From positions 142,501 through 206,500 of the forward strand of contig CAXIUP010000033.1 in NCBI GenBank assembly GCA_964035015.1: DNA of 64,000 bases, given 5' to 3'. The stretch comes from Corallium rubrum. Lineage: Eukaryota; Cnidaria; Anthozoa; Scleralcyonacea; Coralliidae. The translations under genes and the position numbers were made by a program. Positions 1-12,255 of the stretch are shown one piece after another; the first letter of the stretch is position 1; each line of letters starts with the position of its first letter. The notes beneath the pieces were generated by a model. The model made no database searches and had not been told where the DNA came from. It was given only the letters and a program-made list of their open reading frames with translations.

Positions 1-102
1 GAAACATCCCCCTTCCGAATGTGAGAACATTCGCTTTATTCGTCAACTAAAAAATTAAAATAAACAAAAAAATGTTTGCTTATCTCTACTATGTTTGTCC
101 TT

Positions 103-1750
103 TCAATTTTCTTCATCGTTGTACTCCAAAAGGCATAATCGGTGTACAGGACGTTCGTAAAGTTTCTTTCCAACTTTTACTTTTACTACACGTGCTAATC
201 CATCTGCTCCAGGAAGGGCTTCTTGAATTCGTCCTAAAGGCCACTCTCCACGCTTTGCGTTTGGCTCAACAACTAACACTACATCTCCTGGTCTTAAGTT
301 TCTTTTCGCTTGGAACCACTTCTTGCGTACGTTTAGGCTTGGAAGGAATTCTTTTATCCACCGTTTCCAAAATTGGCCGATTAGCTGTTGAATGCGACGC
401 CATCGTTTCTTTGGCTCTGTGTGTTCCTCCTGGTTAACGGCTTCTGGGGCGAAGTGTCCTCCAAGTTGACCAATGATAAAATGGTTTGGAGTCAACGGGG
501 TCATATCATCAGGATCAGAGCTAACATAAGTGATAGGTCGTGAGTCCAGTAGTCCTTCAACTACACAGACTGCAGTGTGGAGTTCCTCGTCTGTGATTTC
601 TGCATTACCAAGAATTGCTGTTAACGACTTCTTTGCACTTTTGACCATCGCTTCGAATACTCCGCCGAAGTGAGGCGCTGAAGGAGGATTAAACTTCCAT
701 TCAATTGGTCGGTCGGTAGATGTAGCAGAGATGATTTTTTCCTTGTCCAGTGTTTGCACTAGCTGTCGTAGTTCTTTCTCAGCTGCTACAAAGTTCGTTC
801 CGTTGTCTGAGACCACGTAACTTGGGGGTCCCCCTCCTTGATACCATTCGGGTGAATGCGTTGAGAAAGGCATCTGTGTCTAAGGAGTAAGTCATCTCAA
901 GATGCACAGCTCTCGTTGCTAAGCACGTAAAAAGACATATGTACCTCTTGGCTCTGGACTTGCAGCGTCCTTGCTTTGTGTAAAATGGTCCACAATAGTC
1001 GGTTCCAATGCGCGCAAATGCTCGAAGAGGCAGCTCCAGTCTGGATTTTGGTAGTGGGGCCATCATTTGTCCTGTTGGTTTTGCCTTGATCTTGCGACAT
1101 TCACGACATTGTTCGATAAAATTGCGTACAGTACGTCTGCCCTTGACGACCCAAAACCGTGAATGGATTTCAGTAAGAAGATGTTCCACACCTGAATTAT
1201 GGCCGAGCTTCTCATGTCGATTTGCGATAAGTCGTGTTAACGGATTATCTTTGGGTAAGAGAATTGGGCGTTTGACATCGTAAGCCAGGTCGTTGGCATA
1301 GCGAAGACGTCCATTCACTCGTAGTAGACCATTGTTATCTTGCTGAGGGGTCAATCTAATAAGACATCTTTCCTTGTCACTGTCTGGAAACGCTTCGGTT
1401 TGAGCTCGTCGTATCCAGAAAGTCTCTGCTTCAGTAATCTCACTTGACTCGAGTACATTGCTTCTTCTTCTTTGCTCATTCGACAATCTACAGTTCGCAA
1501 TGAAGCGTTTTGTCCATGCCGTGACGCGAACTAAACGAGACAAGCTTGAAAACGATTCCGGTCTAAGGGGTTCGTTAACATTTGAAGTAGATTCTCCTGT
1601 TGCAAATGTTAAATTCTTCTTTCTTTGTTCACACTTCTCTTCTTCGTTTATTGGACATCCGGGCAGCTTTTCCGGCCATGATGATTCCTCACACTTTAAG
1701 ATCTCTGGGCCTTCCATCCATAACTTACTCTGAGATAACTGGCACGCCAA
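103..1750 (-). pseudogene. BEL/Pao integrase region, frameshifted
   Basis: Two overlapping open stretches (779-1750, then 103-873) make up the integrase, which inserts the cDNA copy into the genome. The upstream part shows an HHCC zinc-binding segment (HEKLGH ... CRECRK) and the first catalytic aspartate in [10 protein letters not shown]. The downstream part shows the second aspartate in VVSDNGTNF and the catalytic glutamate in HFGGVFEAMVK. It ends in the BEL-type C-terminal domain (RRGEWPLGRI-like GEWPLGRIQEA, VHRLCLLE). A frame change near 780-870, between the first and second catalytic aspartates, breaks the protein. A second change near 1750-1930 separates it from RNase H. Confidence 0.85.
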
Positions 1751-1801
1751 TATACCTCTGGTGGGTAAATCAGCTGGGTTAATTTCTCCGGGAATGTGCC
1801 G

Positions 1802-4216
1802 TCATTGTTCTGGATCTGTGCTTCTATGAAACTCACCGATACGATTGGCAACAAAGGGTTTAAAGTTGCGACTTTGGTTGCGGATCCAGTAAAGTACATT
1901 CGTAGAGTCTGTCCAGAATATAACCTTGTCAACTGCGAGTATTCTCAACAGATTCTTTGCCAACCGAGCTGACAACACAGCTCCCAACACAGCTCCCATT
2001 AATTCGAGTCGTGGTATTGTCATAGCTTTAACTGGTGACACACGGCTTTTGGCGGCGATGAGACGTGAAGTCGGTGCATCGTTATTGTATCGACATACCA
2101 AATATGCAGCTACAGCGTAGGCGTCTTTTGATGCATCTGAAAACATGTGAAGTTGTATGCTTGTTGGGTTGGCAACACGTAGGCAACGAGGAATGCTGAC
2201 AGATAATTCTTGGAGCTCGGAGATCCACGCTTTCCACTTGGCCTGTAGATTAGTTGGCAAGACATCGTCCCAGCCTAGACCTGCTGCCCATATTTCTTGC
2301 ATTAATAACTTGGCGCGTATGGTAAACGGAGACAAGAACTGGAGTGGATCAAATAGTGATGCAATACAACTGAGAACGCTTCTCTTCGTTGGCTGAAGAA
2401 TTGTTGGCGGCTTGACTTGAAAGGTAAATGTATCCGTTTCTGCGTTCCACATCACTCCTAATGTCTTTTGTGTTGGCAGATTCTTTTTTTCGCCAATTTC
2501 GACACCAGGTAGTCGGTCTTCTGCGGGTAGATCTGCGATAACTGATGGATCATTAGAAAGCCACTTTCGTAGCTTGAATCCTGCACCTGACATAACCTCC
2601 GATAGATCACGTCTTAAAGTGCAAGCTTCATCTGTTCTTTCACACGAATCGAGGACATCATCGACGTACATCGAATTGTCCACGGTATCAGCAACATTTG
2701 GCTTCTCTTTACTGTGAGCTTTCGCATGGGTTTGTAGAACATGCTGGGCACAAAAAGGCGAGGCAGTATTGCCAAAGGGAAGACGAAGGAATTCATAAAC
2801 TTCGGGTTGTCTCTTCTCGTCCATGTCTCTCCAAAGGAATCTGTGGTATCGGCGGTCTTCATCTCGTAGGCCAACCTGAAGAAACACTTGCGAAATGTCT
2901 GCTGAAAGTGCCACAGGAGCTCGGCGAAATCGAGTTAGCACGTCAACTAGTTCTCGTAACTTGGGACCAGGGTGAATAGCGTCGTTCAAACATTTTCCAT
3001 TGTGCCTTGCAGCTGCATCAAATACTACGCGAACTTTGGTGGTAACTTTTTCGTCCCGAATTACAGGAAAGTGAGGGAGGAAAACTTGGTTTTCTTGTGT
3101 AAGTGGGACTTTTCTCACGTAGCCATTTTCCACGTATTCTTCTACAGTTTTGTTGTATGATGAACGGACTTCGGGTTTCTTCTTGAGTAGAGACTTTTCC
3201 AAACTCTGTAATCTTGAAAATGCCATGTCGTAATTGCTAGTAAACTTGGGCTCGTTATCTTTCCAGGGTATTCCAATCTCGTACCGCTGATCTTTCAAGC
3301 GTAGGGTGGTTTCCACTAGCTTTGTTGCAGTTGCTTCGTCCGGAGTTAATGGTTGAATGTTCTCGTCGTTAATACCCATTGATTCTAACTCCCAAAATCG
3401 TCGTAAGATCTCGTTCGTAGATTCACCGTCCTTAATTCCAGCGTTGGTGGATCGATAAGTGTGGGTGACATGTGTACGGGAATTGTTGTGCAAAGAAATG
3501 GTAGATGTCGGCCCAAAACAAACCCATCCAAGGTTTATCCTTCTTGCAATCGGGTCGCTGGCTTGTGATCCATGTATTTCTTCGAGGACATGATGGAATA
3601 GTGGGTGATCACTACCACTTAGGAGGTCGATTTGGCGTCGATTTGAAACTCTTTGAAAGGGAATCGTCTCCAGATGAGGCCAATTTCTTTTCAATTCTGA
3701 CCACTGTATTGCTGGTGTAGTGCCTGTTATGTTATCCAATACATTTGCTTCGACTGTAGCTGAGAAGTCTTTCTCAGTGTTGGAGACAGTGAGGTGCACT
3801 CGACGAGAAGCTTTCTGCACTTCTACACCACAAGTTCCAGATATTGTCAAGCGTTGGCTTCGTCCTTGTAGTTTAAGCTCTTCTGCTGCATTCTCCGTTA
3901 CGTATGATCCAGTTGAACACGGGTCTAGCATAACATTCACTTGAAGGTCTCTGTTCTTGTTGGACATCAATGCTGGTAGAACCATCAACGAGACTTTCTC
4001 CATTTGACTTGTGGTAAAGGACCTTTTCTTCACATTGGTATTATCGTTTACAGGCAATGTTGGACCATCCTGAGGGTCATTAGTTGAATTCTGGTTGTCA
4101 CTTGAATTCTGGTTGTCATTTAAACTCTGCTTGTCATGATTATCCGTTGGATGGAGGTCGACGACATTCATGTAAATATCGACTGTGTGTAAAGCTTGTA
4201 CATCCCTGGATACCAC
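1802..4216 (-). pseudogene. BEL/Pao protease-reverse transcriptase-RNase H
   Basis: This is one long open stretch of 804 codons. The N-terminal third holds an aspartic-protease-like domain (LDPCSTGSYV). The middle holds the reverse transcriptase, with fingers motif KVRVVFDAAARHNG and catalytic box YVDDVLDS. The C-terminal part is RNase H (MFSDASKDAYA, FWTDSTNVLYW). It copies the element RNA into DNA. The stretch ends early, in DPEQ, where RNase H should continue. The continuation is found in another frame at 1696-1932, so a frameshift lies near 1800. The start overlaps gag in another frame. Confidence 0.88.
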
Positions 4217-5802
4217 AAGAAAAGTTTCTGGAACAATCTTTGCTAAGATGACCAGCAGTCAGACAGCGGAAACAGCGACCACTTTTTGCTATCAGCTCTT
4301 TTCTTTTTGGTACAGGAAGACTCTTGAACATTTTGTAAACCCATGGTGGGTGATCTTCTTGGCATTTCTCTACAACACATCTTCGAGGTTTCTTGCTTGT
4401 GTTAAATCCACGGTTGTGCCTTCTATCATCGAGTCTTGTGTCTCTCCTCTTGAATTCCCCGGTCTCCTCTCTTGCTTCATCCATGATTCTGACCTTTAGC
4501 TCTACCCATTCCACCAAGGCTTCAAAACCATCTTCTTCAGCGTGTTCTGACAACCAGTACTTGTAGGACTGAATATCTTCTTCAGGCAATTTCTCCTTCG
4601 CAGTCAGGTTGAGATGTTGGCTTTTCAATTCCACATTCTCTTGAACAGAAACAAGAATTTTGTCCAAAACCGTTACAAAATCTTCCAGGTCTTCGAGATT
4701 TCGATGTCGAAGCTTTGGCCAATTGCGAAGTGTTGTCAAGAGCTTAATGGTGAGTCGCCTCTCTCCACCAAACTTTTTCCTAGTTTTTCGAGAGCTCGTC
4801 TGTAGGCATTGCTTGAAAATCCCAGGTCTTTTACCATCTTTAGGGCTTTTCCACTTACACAGCCTTGTAGTCGCAACATTTTCTCTTTTACTGTAATGTT
4901 TGCTGCATCGACCACCGACATGAACGCAACCTTCCATGGTTCGTACTATGTTTTATCTTCTCCAGAAAAGACAGGTAATTCAACGCTTTTAACTTTACTG
5001 CCTGCAGTCTTGACGGGAACGCGGCCGAACTGCGGTTGTCAATCAGATTTTGTTCTGGGTTTAAATGCACACTTTCTACATCACTTAATTGTTTTGCTCG
5101 TTGTTTGTTTAAGACTGCCACGCGACGTGCATCTTCTATGCGTTGTTTTCCCAAATGAACTTTCGCTTGATACCTTTGCGGATCTTCCTCTAGTTTGTGC
5201 TGTTCCTCTTCAAATCTTTAAGTCTCTCCTCCGATTCGAGAGCGTTCTGTTCTCTTCGAGCGACTACAGAAGAGTGAGAAGACATTTTCGGACTAGATTT
5301 GACAGAAATATTGTCCTCGTCACAAAGGACTTCCGACTCTTTCTCACCGTTCATGAGTCTCTCCTTTAAGATGGTCGTTTGCCACTTTGATGGATTGGTC
5401 AACTTGTTCAGCTATTTCGTCAAATTCCTTGTCTAAATTCTCAATGACATCGTTTACCTGTTCGTCATCTTCAAGTGCAATAGCCTCTTTCATTGCGATG
5501 ATCACTTTTTCAATAATGCTCACCTCCGAATTTATTTTGTTGATTAATCTTCTTATGTCTGTCTTACTCGCCAGAAAGCCTATTTCCGATGACTTAAGCG
5601 AATCCACAAGTCAGTTTCTTGCTTTAGTGAGTCGCGTCTTAGCGGACTTCTTTCGGGTTTTAAGAATCTGGCACCGTTTACTGGCCGTCCTCATCGTTTC
5701 AACTCGATCAAGGCTTTCTTTGTCTAACTTGTCACCATGATGAACGTCATGTCTAGGTTGGTCTTCAACTGACCCGTTCGGTTCTTTGCTGGCCATACAC
5801 AC
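4140..5802 (-). pseudogene. BEL/Pao gag, several frame breaks
   Basis: Gag forms the particle and binds the RNA. The minus strand shows an acidic, helical N-terminus (5344-5802, with an in-frame stop near 5608-5610), then pieces in other frames (5190-5402, 4888-5154, 4736-4921). The C-terminal part (4140-4937) ends in a zinc knuckle, CFRCLTAGHLSKDC. The middle has the coiled, charged character usual for BEL gag. At least three frame changes make the region a pseudogene. The first methionine is near 5796 (MASKEPNGS), shortly downstream of the primer-binding site. Confidence 0.78.
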
Positions 5803-5830
5803 TGAATTGTCGCTTGATTCCTAAAAATAA

Positions 5831-5850
5831 CCCGGCTCAAAAGGACCAGT
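5831..5850 (-). promoter_or_regulatory. Primer-binding site of the BEL element
   Basis: Just downstream of the 5' LTR the minus strand reads TGGTCCTTTTGAGCCGGG. This resembles the tRNA-complementary sites of BEL elements, such as the GGTCC...CCGG pattern. The identity of the primer tRNA is not settled. Confidence 0.5.
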
Positions 5851-5851
5851 T

Positions 5852-6124
5852 TGTTCTCGTCCACACTGAGAACACTTGTCAATTAATAAATCAAGCGAAC
5901 AAACGTCCAAAAAATCCTTCGATAAATAAAGAAACAGTCTATATATTACACTTCGATACAATCCCACGCCTGTCACACACACAAAAAGCCTTCGTCTCAA
6001 AAACTCGTAAATAACAATCTATTTACATAATAATTGACATAATTCATGCGAGCTAATGCGAGCTAAATAAATTAGATATTAATAAAACATAAACAATTAC
6101 AAAATAAGAATTAGTTCGGAAACA
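5852..6124 (-). repeat. BEL/Pao 5' LTR
   Basis: This 273-bp segment starts TGTTTCCG on the minus strand and ends GAACA. Its first six bases match the start of the 3' LTR at the left edge of the window. It is followed at 5831-5850 by a primer-binding-site-like sequence. It abuts an (AT)n tract on its right. The boundaries are inferred from the TG...CA ends, because the second LTR lies outside the window. Confidence 0.65.
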
Positions 6125-6189
6125 ATATATATATATAATATATATATAATATATATATATAATATATATATATAATATATATATATATA

Positions 6190-6251
<62 letters not shown>

Positions 6252-6280
6252 GTATATAAAATATATATACATATAATATA
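6125..6280. repeat. (AT)n / ATATAATA tract
   Basis: This is an AT-dinucleotide-rich tract between the BEL 5' LTR and the gypsy 3' LTR. It was probably a preferred insertion site. The translated YIYI pattern is not a gene. Confidence 0.9.
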
Positions 6281-6896
6281 TGGTTACCCGCACCGTAACA
6301 AGAATAGTTTTACTCGAGGAATTATATATACAAATTTATTAAAATTAAAGGAATATATAGATTAACAAAATATAGAATATATAACAATACAACTTATAAC
6401 TAAAAGTTCAAACTTATCTGTCGTGACACAGCTAAATGTACTCTTGACAAACTGTCTTTAAGCTCGTCGCCGTTTGCCAGATGATATTTCAATGAAATAT
6501 ATTAAATCTGTGACAGTAGTTCGTGATCAAATAGACGCGTTCTCAGCATAAACAATTAGAATGATCCACGATGCACAGCCAGATAACATATAGTTATAAA
6601 GTACATATGTTGTAAGTAGAACTCTTAAAATCAACCAACTCCTATCTACTGGCAAGGCGCTCTTATATAGGCAAGGCCTAAAGCTGCCTTTGGCAAATTA
6701 CATCATTATACAGTGATGTCATTCTATTTTTACAATAGCCTGAGTAAGCAAATCAGTGTTGCCATACTATGATGCAACATCAGTGGTGCAATAATATATG
6801 ATGCAACAATATAAAGATATATTATATTAACGTATTAAATGTCAATAAGATTAAAGTATTCAATGTCAAGGATGTTCGTAACGCGACCGCGTAACA
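6281..6896 (-). repeat. Gypsy element 3' LTR
   Basis: On the minus strand a purine tract (AAAGGGGAGGG) is followed by TGTTACGCGG at 6896. The segment ends ...GGTAACCA at 6281, so the ends pair as TGTTAC/GTAACCA. It lies directly downstream of the gypsy pol stop codon at 6989-6991. It measures 616 bp. The partner LTR is not in the window. Confidence 0.65.
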
Positions 6897-6988
6897 CCCT
6901 CCCCTTTAAAGAAGAAAGTTTGTTTGTTTGTTTTTTTAAAAGAAAAACTTTCGTTTCAATGTTTATATATGCCATAAGCATGTCCATG

Positions 6989-8053
6989 TTACAATCTGGA
7001 GAGGCAGTCCGCAATCAAGTTGTCCTTTCCCTTGATGTGTCGAATCTCCAGGTTATACTCCTGCAACAACAAGCTCCATTGCAAAAGTCTTTGATTTTTG
7101 TCTTTAATCTTGTGAAGAAACACCAACTAGAAGAGGTCACGTAAACTTCAAAGTGTTGCAAAGCCAAAATCAACGACAATAGTTCTTTCTCGATGGTGGC
7201 GTAATTCTTTTGAGTTTTGCTAAGCTTTCGCGAGAAATAGCAAATAGGATGATCGACACCATTCCTGTAAAAGCACGCCACCCACAGCAACGTCGCTAGC
7301 ATCAACAGCCAATTTGAACGGACGATCGAAGTCTGGAGCGGTTAAAACTGGAGCATTCACGAGCACAGCTTTCAACTTCTCAAACGCAACTTCACATTCA
7401 GCACTCCATTCGAACTTAACATTTTTGCTAAGCAAACGCGTTAGTGGTTCCGTAATACTTGAAAAATTCGGGCAGAACTTCCGATAATATCCAGCCATAC
7501 CGAGAAAACGCATTAGTTGTTTCTTTGACACAGGCGTAGGAAACTGTGCAATAGCGGCGATCTTAGCATCAACAGGCTTCACTTTTCCCTGACCCACGAC
7601 ATGCCCCAAGTACGTTACTGTGGCACAACCGAATTCACTTTTCGCAAGATTAATCGTGAGCCTTGCTTTGACTGAGCCGTTGGAAAAACAGTCTAATAAT
7701 TGCCAAATGTTCTTCCCACGTTTCGCTGTAAATGATCACATCATCGATATACGCTTCACAGCCATCAATTTCAGAGACAATGCTATTGATGAGACGCTGA
7801 AACGTCGCTGGCGAATTTTTCATCCCAAACGGCATGACTTTATATTGGTAGAGGCCACTGGGTGTGACGAAGGCGGAAATTTCTTTTGCACGATCGGTGA
7901 GGGGAACTTGCCAGAATCCTTTTAAAAGATCAAACTTCGTAACGTATTTTGCATTTCCAATTCGATCGATGCAGTCGTCCATCCGAGGGATAGGGAAAGT
8001 GTCAGACTTGGTCACGTTGTTGACTTTCCGATAGTCCGTGCACATTCGATAAC
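6989..8053 (-). pseudogene. Gypsy RT-RNase H, 3' portion
   Basis: Three minus-strand pieces in three frames (7650-8045, 7220-7609, 6989-7305) form the C-terminal half of a gypsy polyprotein. RT motifs are MCTDYRKVNN, TKFDLLKGFWQVPL, VMPFGMKNSPATFQR and the catalytic YIDDVIIYS. RNase H follows with LAVDASDVAVGG and FSRKLSKTQKNYATIEKELL. It ends with IADCLSRL and a stop just before the polypurine tract. No integrase follows. The 5' side ends abruptly at 8053, at the left end of the CACTA-like insertion, and the preceding codons resume at 40103. Confidence 0.85.
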
Positions 8054-8055
8054 TA

Positions 8056-8545
8056 CACTGTAAAATGAAAAGAGTCGTTTTGACCCCTTGGAGTCATTTC
8101 GACTCTTTCAATAAGAAGTCGTTTTGACTCCTTCAAGGAGTCATTTTGACCCTAGGGGTCATTTCTACCCCGCTGAGTAGTCAAAATGACACTTTTGGGA
8201 GTCCGCCGACTCTGAAAAGAGTCGTTTTAAATCAAAGGAGTCATTTCAACTCCTTTCCAATAAAGTCATTTTGACCCCTCCAAGGAGTCATTTTGACCCT
8301 AGGGGTCATTTTCACTCATCTGAGGGGTCAAAATGACACCTTGCTAGAGTCAATGGACTCTTTTGGGAGTCTGCCGACTCTGAAAGAATTGTTTTGAATC
8401 AAAGGAGTCATTTTGACTCTTCTAAAAAGAAAGTATTTTTGACTTCTTTAAAGAGTCATTTTGACCATTGAGGTCGTTTCTATCCCTCCTAGTAGTCAAA
8501 AGGACACCTTACTAGAGTGAATGAATCTTTAACTCTTTGGTTGAC
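8056..8545. repeat. Left subterminal array of the CACTA-like element
   Basis: Imperfect tandem units of about 45-60 bp are built from GAGTCATTTTGACC and its inverse, e.g. GGAGTCATTTTGACCC. The same motif forms the large array at the right end. In CACTA elements such arrays are the transposase-binding zones. Units decay toward 8545. Confidence 0.8.
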
Positions 8546-8887
8546 TAAAACAACCTGTTGTGGGAGTCAAGAAACTACATTCTGTAGAAAACAAACTGAG
8601 GACTACTTACCAAAGACTATGAATGACCCCCATTCCTCACACTAGAATATTTTTAAAATAATTTGTCGCACTCAAAAATGTTCACTGATAAAAGTTTATT
8701 TACAGTTACACATTGTAATATATATATATATATGCACCTAAATCAATTAAGGTTGTCCTCAACAAAGCCAAAAGGCCAAAGTCAAAAGGGAAAGCCACAG
8801 TCACAAGGCCAAAGTCAAAAGGTCAAAGCCAAGCACGAAATGTACGATGGGAATTACTTACTTACTGGCAGTATATATATAAAAACA

Positions 8888-8946
<59 letters not shown>

Positions 8947-9507
8947 GCATACATAATATGATGGATTGTCACAACCTCATTCACATGCAAATATTAATTG
9001 AAATTGAATAAATCAATGTCATATTTAGGACTTACATATAAGCCAGTTGAGCCTACTGGTTTTGCAATATGCATTGGGACCAGAGTGCATTCCATAACTT
9101 TCTGCCGCCGGATAACTGCGCCAGCGTACCAGGCCACCAGTTTCAGTACGCCAATGTAGAACTCAGGTCTGACAGGTTCCGCCGAAGTGCCAACCAGAAG
9201 CGTGCAAATTGAGAAAATTAAGGTAGGGCCTTATGTGATTGATGTAATGGCGCCGGTACGCCAAGTCATTGATAAAATCCTTAGAAACAGACACATTCAA
9301 TAGTCTCAATAACAAGATACAGTCATACAGACACAATAACTACGAATGAAAGTATTTAATAACTGAATATAATATTACACATGCAGCGTAAGTCAGTCTC
9401 TTCAGTACTCAACAGTCAACAGGAACAGAAGCCTTTAATAACCACAAGGTTAGTACTGTATAAACTTCTACTTTCTAACTAATAAGCGTAAATTACATGG
9501 GAAGGAA
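8546..9507. other. No firm gene; (TA)n tract and one possible exon
   Basis: There is a KGQSQ-like plus-strand low-complexity stretch (8760-8835) and a (TA)n tract at 8888-8943. On the minus strand, roughly 9040-9200 is open for about 60 codons with higher GC than its surroundings, and it ends at a GTAAGT donor. It contains the peptide stretch EFYIGVLKLVAWYAGAVIRR. I cannot assign it to a family, so it may be an exon or a repeat fragment. Confidence 0.35.
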
Positions 9508-12255
9508 TTACTCCAGAAATGGCAGTCTGGCTTTTGTTTTCTCCAACCTGTCCAACACTTTACTTCTTCTGTACGGGTTTTTATCACAAATAACTGGGAT
9601 TGTATGCCTTTTTAGGCCTTTTCCGGTGTCTCCATGCACATACAAATTTGCTACTTCTTTGATCATTCTTTCACTCTGGAGAATGTTTGGTAAACTCCAG
9701 TCGAGTTTGGCTCTAAGCGACAAATTTTCGTTGTTTTGACCGCCAAGTTGCTGCTGTGACTTCATTACAGAGTAATACGATTCAACAACTGACTCCGGCC
9801 CACCTTTAGCCAAGGCTATATCGATCAGCAGGCAGATTTCTTTCCCTAACTTCGTGTAAACCTCTTCATCATTGTATATGGACTTGTATATAGCGGATTC
9901 ATTGAGATGCACGACATATTCTTTTTCATCACCAGAAAAGATCATCTTAAACCGGACATCTAGTGTTGATGGTAAGCTAGGGTCAGGAACCGACAACGCA
10001 AAAGATTGAAGAACGGAAGTTTTCGATGGAATTTCAGGAGCCAAAGGCTTCAAATCATTCTTCTTTGTCACTAACTGGAACCAATGAAGAATGACATCTT
10101 TTCTTTCCCGTAAAAGGTACTTCAGGGTTTGCTTCAACTTTCGATAAATGACGTGACTCAGGGCTGGTTCCATTTCTAGAGTACCATCCTGTATAGCAGA
10201 CCGGATATGATTGAGTGAGCAGACGTGTGCCATAAATTTTCTGAAATTTTCGTTTCCAAATTGCTCCAATTCAATTTCTTTGATAACGGGCTTACCTCTT
10301 TGACGTTCTCCGCATAGAAGCACGAAGATTTCTTCCAAATCAAAGCATTTGAGTAAAGAGCACATGCTAGAAACACAGGTTTCATATCTTGCATCCATAG
10401 ACTCGATAAGATCATGTACAAAGTGTACATAATCCTGTTGGCAGTCCTCAGCATCTCTTGCTTCCCATTGATCAACATCTTCATCTTGTGCGACTGTTTC
10501 CCAACCATCAACCAACTGCTGACCCTTGAATTGATTCTGCGTTAGAATGTTTCCTATGTGCTCCGAAAGGTTCTTTAAGCACTTGGGCGGATTTCGAATG
10601 TCAGCTTTCTCGATTTTCTGAAGGTAACGCTTCAGTCTTGGCCACCAGATGCAGATCTTCCAACAAGGTTGAGCTAGGCCTTGAACTTTAACCATCAGGT
10701 TAATGAACATTTCCATAGCATCTGTGACAGAGCACAAGTCGATCGCAAAATCACTGCCCAAGATCTGGTACTCTTTCAGCTCGCAGTAACCAAACTGGCG
10801 AAATGCCTCAGCATACACTGCAAAACTGCTAATGATGTTTATGAACTGCTGGTACTGTGAAGACCAAAATCTCGTCGCACAGTTGCCTTGCGTCAATTTC
10901 AGTTTTACATTCTTTGATTGGGCAATGGCTATGGCACTACTGAGCATTTTCCCCCTGCGAAACATCGTATGAATGTTCTTGGATCGGCTCACCAGCTTTC
11001 CTAAAAACTTCGAAGATGATCCTAACTTACCATCCCGTATGTCCAGAATGGCAAGATTGATCCAGTGAGATGGATCCCAAATTACAGCTGAGAATTCAGG
11101 ATCAATTTCCACATTCAGGACTTGATGCAACGTTTCACCGAACGGTCTTGCTTGGTACTGGCCATCACATGCAGTGCCTTGCCAAGATGACTTTAGATTA
11201 AAGTCGGGGCAGTCCGACCCAAATGCTTTCGTGATAGTATCGATGATCTGGTTTGCGAGTTCGCTCGCCGTAGCACCACTAACGTCTCCAGTATCAGCCC
11301 CTTCCTTTGATGAATAAACAATTGGAGAGTTAACTGGAATAGCCACGCGCTCACCATTAACCATGGGACAAATCATCACAGCCTGATTAGATAAGCGTCC
11401 AGGAGTACTTTTATCGGCAGTTATGAAAAAGTGAGGTGGAAACGACGTTGACTCGAGTGGTTTTGAAAGAAATAGGGCTGTCTGGCGGTCTATCCAAACG
11501 TTCATGGCGGCTATAATTTCATTAAAATGATTGCGAGAATGACCGAAATCACCGAGATCACTCCCAGTTGAAACATGAGCAGCGATTTGGCTCTCAAAAT
11601 GCTGTGCTGCAGATTTTGATTTAATCACGCCAAGAGCAATTCTAATCAGGTTTTGAGTGACCATATCTCCTCTGGCCTGTCGCTTCTTCATTGTTGCTTC
11701 ATGTTTTAGAGCGTCAAAGTGCAACTGCGAGTGTTCTCCGCCGCAAGCCAAATGCTGTTTGATGTTGTGCTTCATACGGTACCACGATAGGTTTCCTCCA
11801 TTCACGAGTAACTCTGATTTTTCTGGCGATAAAATCAGTCCAGACGATAAAGAACCAGAGTATTTGCCAATGCCTTTGAGAGCAACTTTTCTTGGGTCTT
11901 GTTTTGGTTTCATATTCATTCGCGTTGCTAAAAGATTATAGCAGGTTTCACAACGTAGAACAGATGGTGTTTTTTCTGCGAAATCACCTCCATAAAATCT
12001 GATTCTTGTAATCTTTTCCGTGAGATCGACAATGTTTTTCAAATTTTCCCAGTCTATCTGTTCGTTTTGGATTTCAGTAGCGTAATTTGCGAGTGCGGGA
12101 GCTGATTTTGATGAGTTAGTAGCTGTAATTTTCAAACCTTTCACGGCACTGACCAACTCATCTACTTTCTTGTGAAGGTTGTCAATTCCATCTTTGAGAG
12201 AGCAGTCAAGGTGAATGGATTCAGATGTCCGGGTGCTGTTATAGGAGTTTCGCAT
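9508..12255 (-). CDS. hAT-like RNase H-fold transposase-derived protein
   Basis: This is an intact 915-codon exon. Spaced acidic residues fit a hAT-type catalytic core: ITADKS (about residue 280), ACDGQYQ (about 365) and a downstream DPSHWINLAI stretch. The last one recalls the H-LNL motif after the second aspartate in hAT transposases. The C-terminus (GGPESVVESYYSVMKSQQQ ... DWSLPN) has the conserved look of a hAT dimerisation region. The exon just upstream (12747-13331) encodes zinc fingers and is probably part of the same gene. The long intact frame among broken neighbours suggests recent activity or selection. The family call is by eye. The protein could instead be a domesticated hAT-derived gene. 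Confidence 0.5.
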   Translation of the reverse strand: MRNSYNSTRTSESIHLDCSLKDGIDNLHKKVDELVSAVKGLKITATNSSKSAPALANYATEIQNEQIDWENLKNIVDLTEKITRIRFYGGDFAEKTPSVLRCETCYNLLATRMNMKPKQDPRKVALKGIGKYSGSLSSGLILSPEKSELLVNGGNLSWYRMKHNIKQHLACGGEHSQLHFDALKHEATMKKRQARGDMVTQNLIRIALGVIKSKSAAQHFESQIAAHVSTGSDLGDFGHSRNHFNEIIAAMNVWIDRQTALFLSKPLESTSFPPHFFITADKSTPGRLSNQAVMICPMVNGERVAIPVNSPIVYSSKEGADTGDVSGATASELANQIIDTITKAFGSDCPDFNLKSSWQGTACDGQYQARPFGETLHQVLNVEIDPEFSAVIWDPSHWINLAILDIRDGKLGSSSKFLGKLVSRSKNIHTMFRRGKMLSSAIAIAQSKNVKLKLTQGNCATRFWSSQYQQFINIISSFAVYAEAFRQFGYCELKEYQILGSDFAIDLCSVTDAMEMFINLMVKVQGLAQPCWKICIWWPRLKRYLQKIEKADIRNPPKCLKNLSEHIGNILTQNQFKGQQLVDGWETVAQDEDVDQWEARDAEDCQQDYVHFVHDLIESMDARYETCVSSMCSLLKCFDLEEIFVLLCGERQRGKPVIKEIELEQFGNENFRKFMAHVCSLNHIRSAIQDGTLEMEPALSHVIYRKLKQTLKYLLRERKDVILHWFQLVTKKNDLKPLAPEIPSKTSVLQSFALSVPDPSLPSTLDVRFKMIFSGDEKEYVVHLNESAIYKSIYNDEEVYTKLGKEICLLIDIALAKGGPESVVESYYSVMKSQQQLGGQNNENLSLRAKLDWSLPNILQSERMIKEVANLYVHGDTGKGLKRHTIPVICDKNPYRRSKVLDRLEKTKARLPFLE

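Larger units (their letters stand above)
1..6124 (-). mobile_element. BEL/Pao LTR retrotransposon, defective
   Basis: The block reads on the minus strand as 5' LTR (5852-6124), primer-binding site, gag, protease-RT-RNase H, integrase, polypurine tract and the first six bases of the 3' LTR. The bases at 1-6 read TGTTTC on the minus strand after a purine run, and the 5' LTR also begins TGTTTC. The left edge of the window therefore falls just inside the 3' LTR. The gene order PR-RT-RH-IN and the integrase C-terminal domain type fit BEL/Pao. Coding is split across several frames, with at least one in-frame stop, so this copy is not autonomous. Confidence 0.88.

Noticed and set aside
6111..6293. 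YIYIYI frame
   Set aside because: It is an (AT)n tract between two LTRs.
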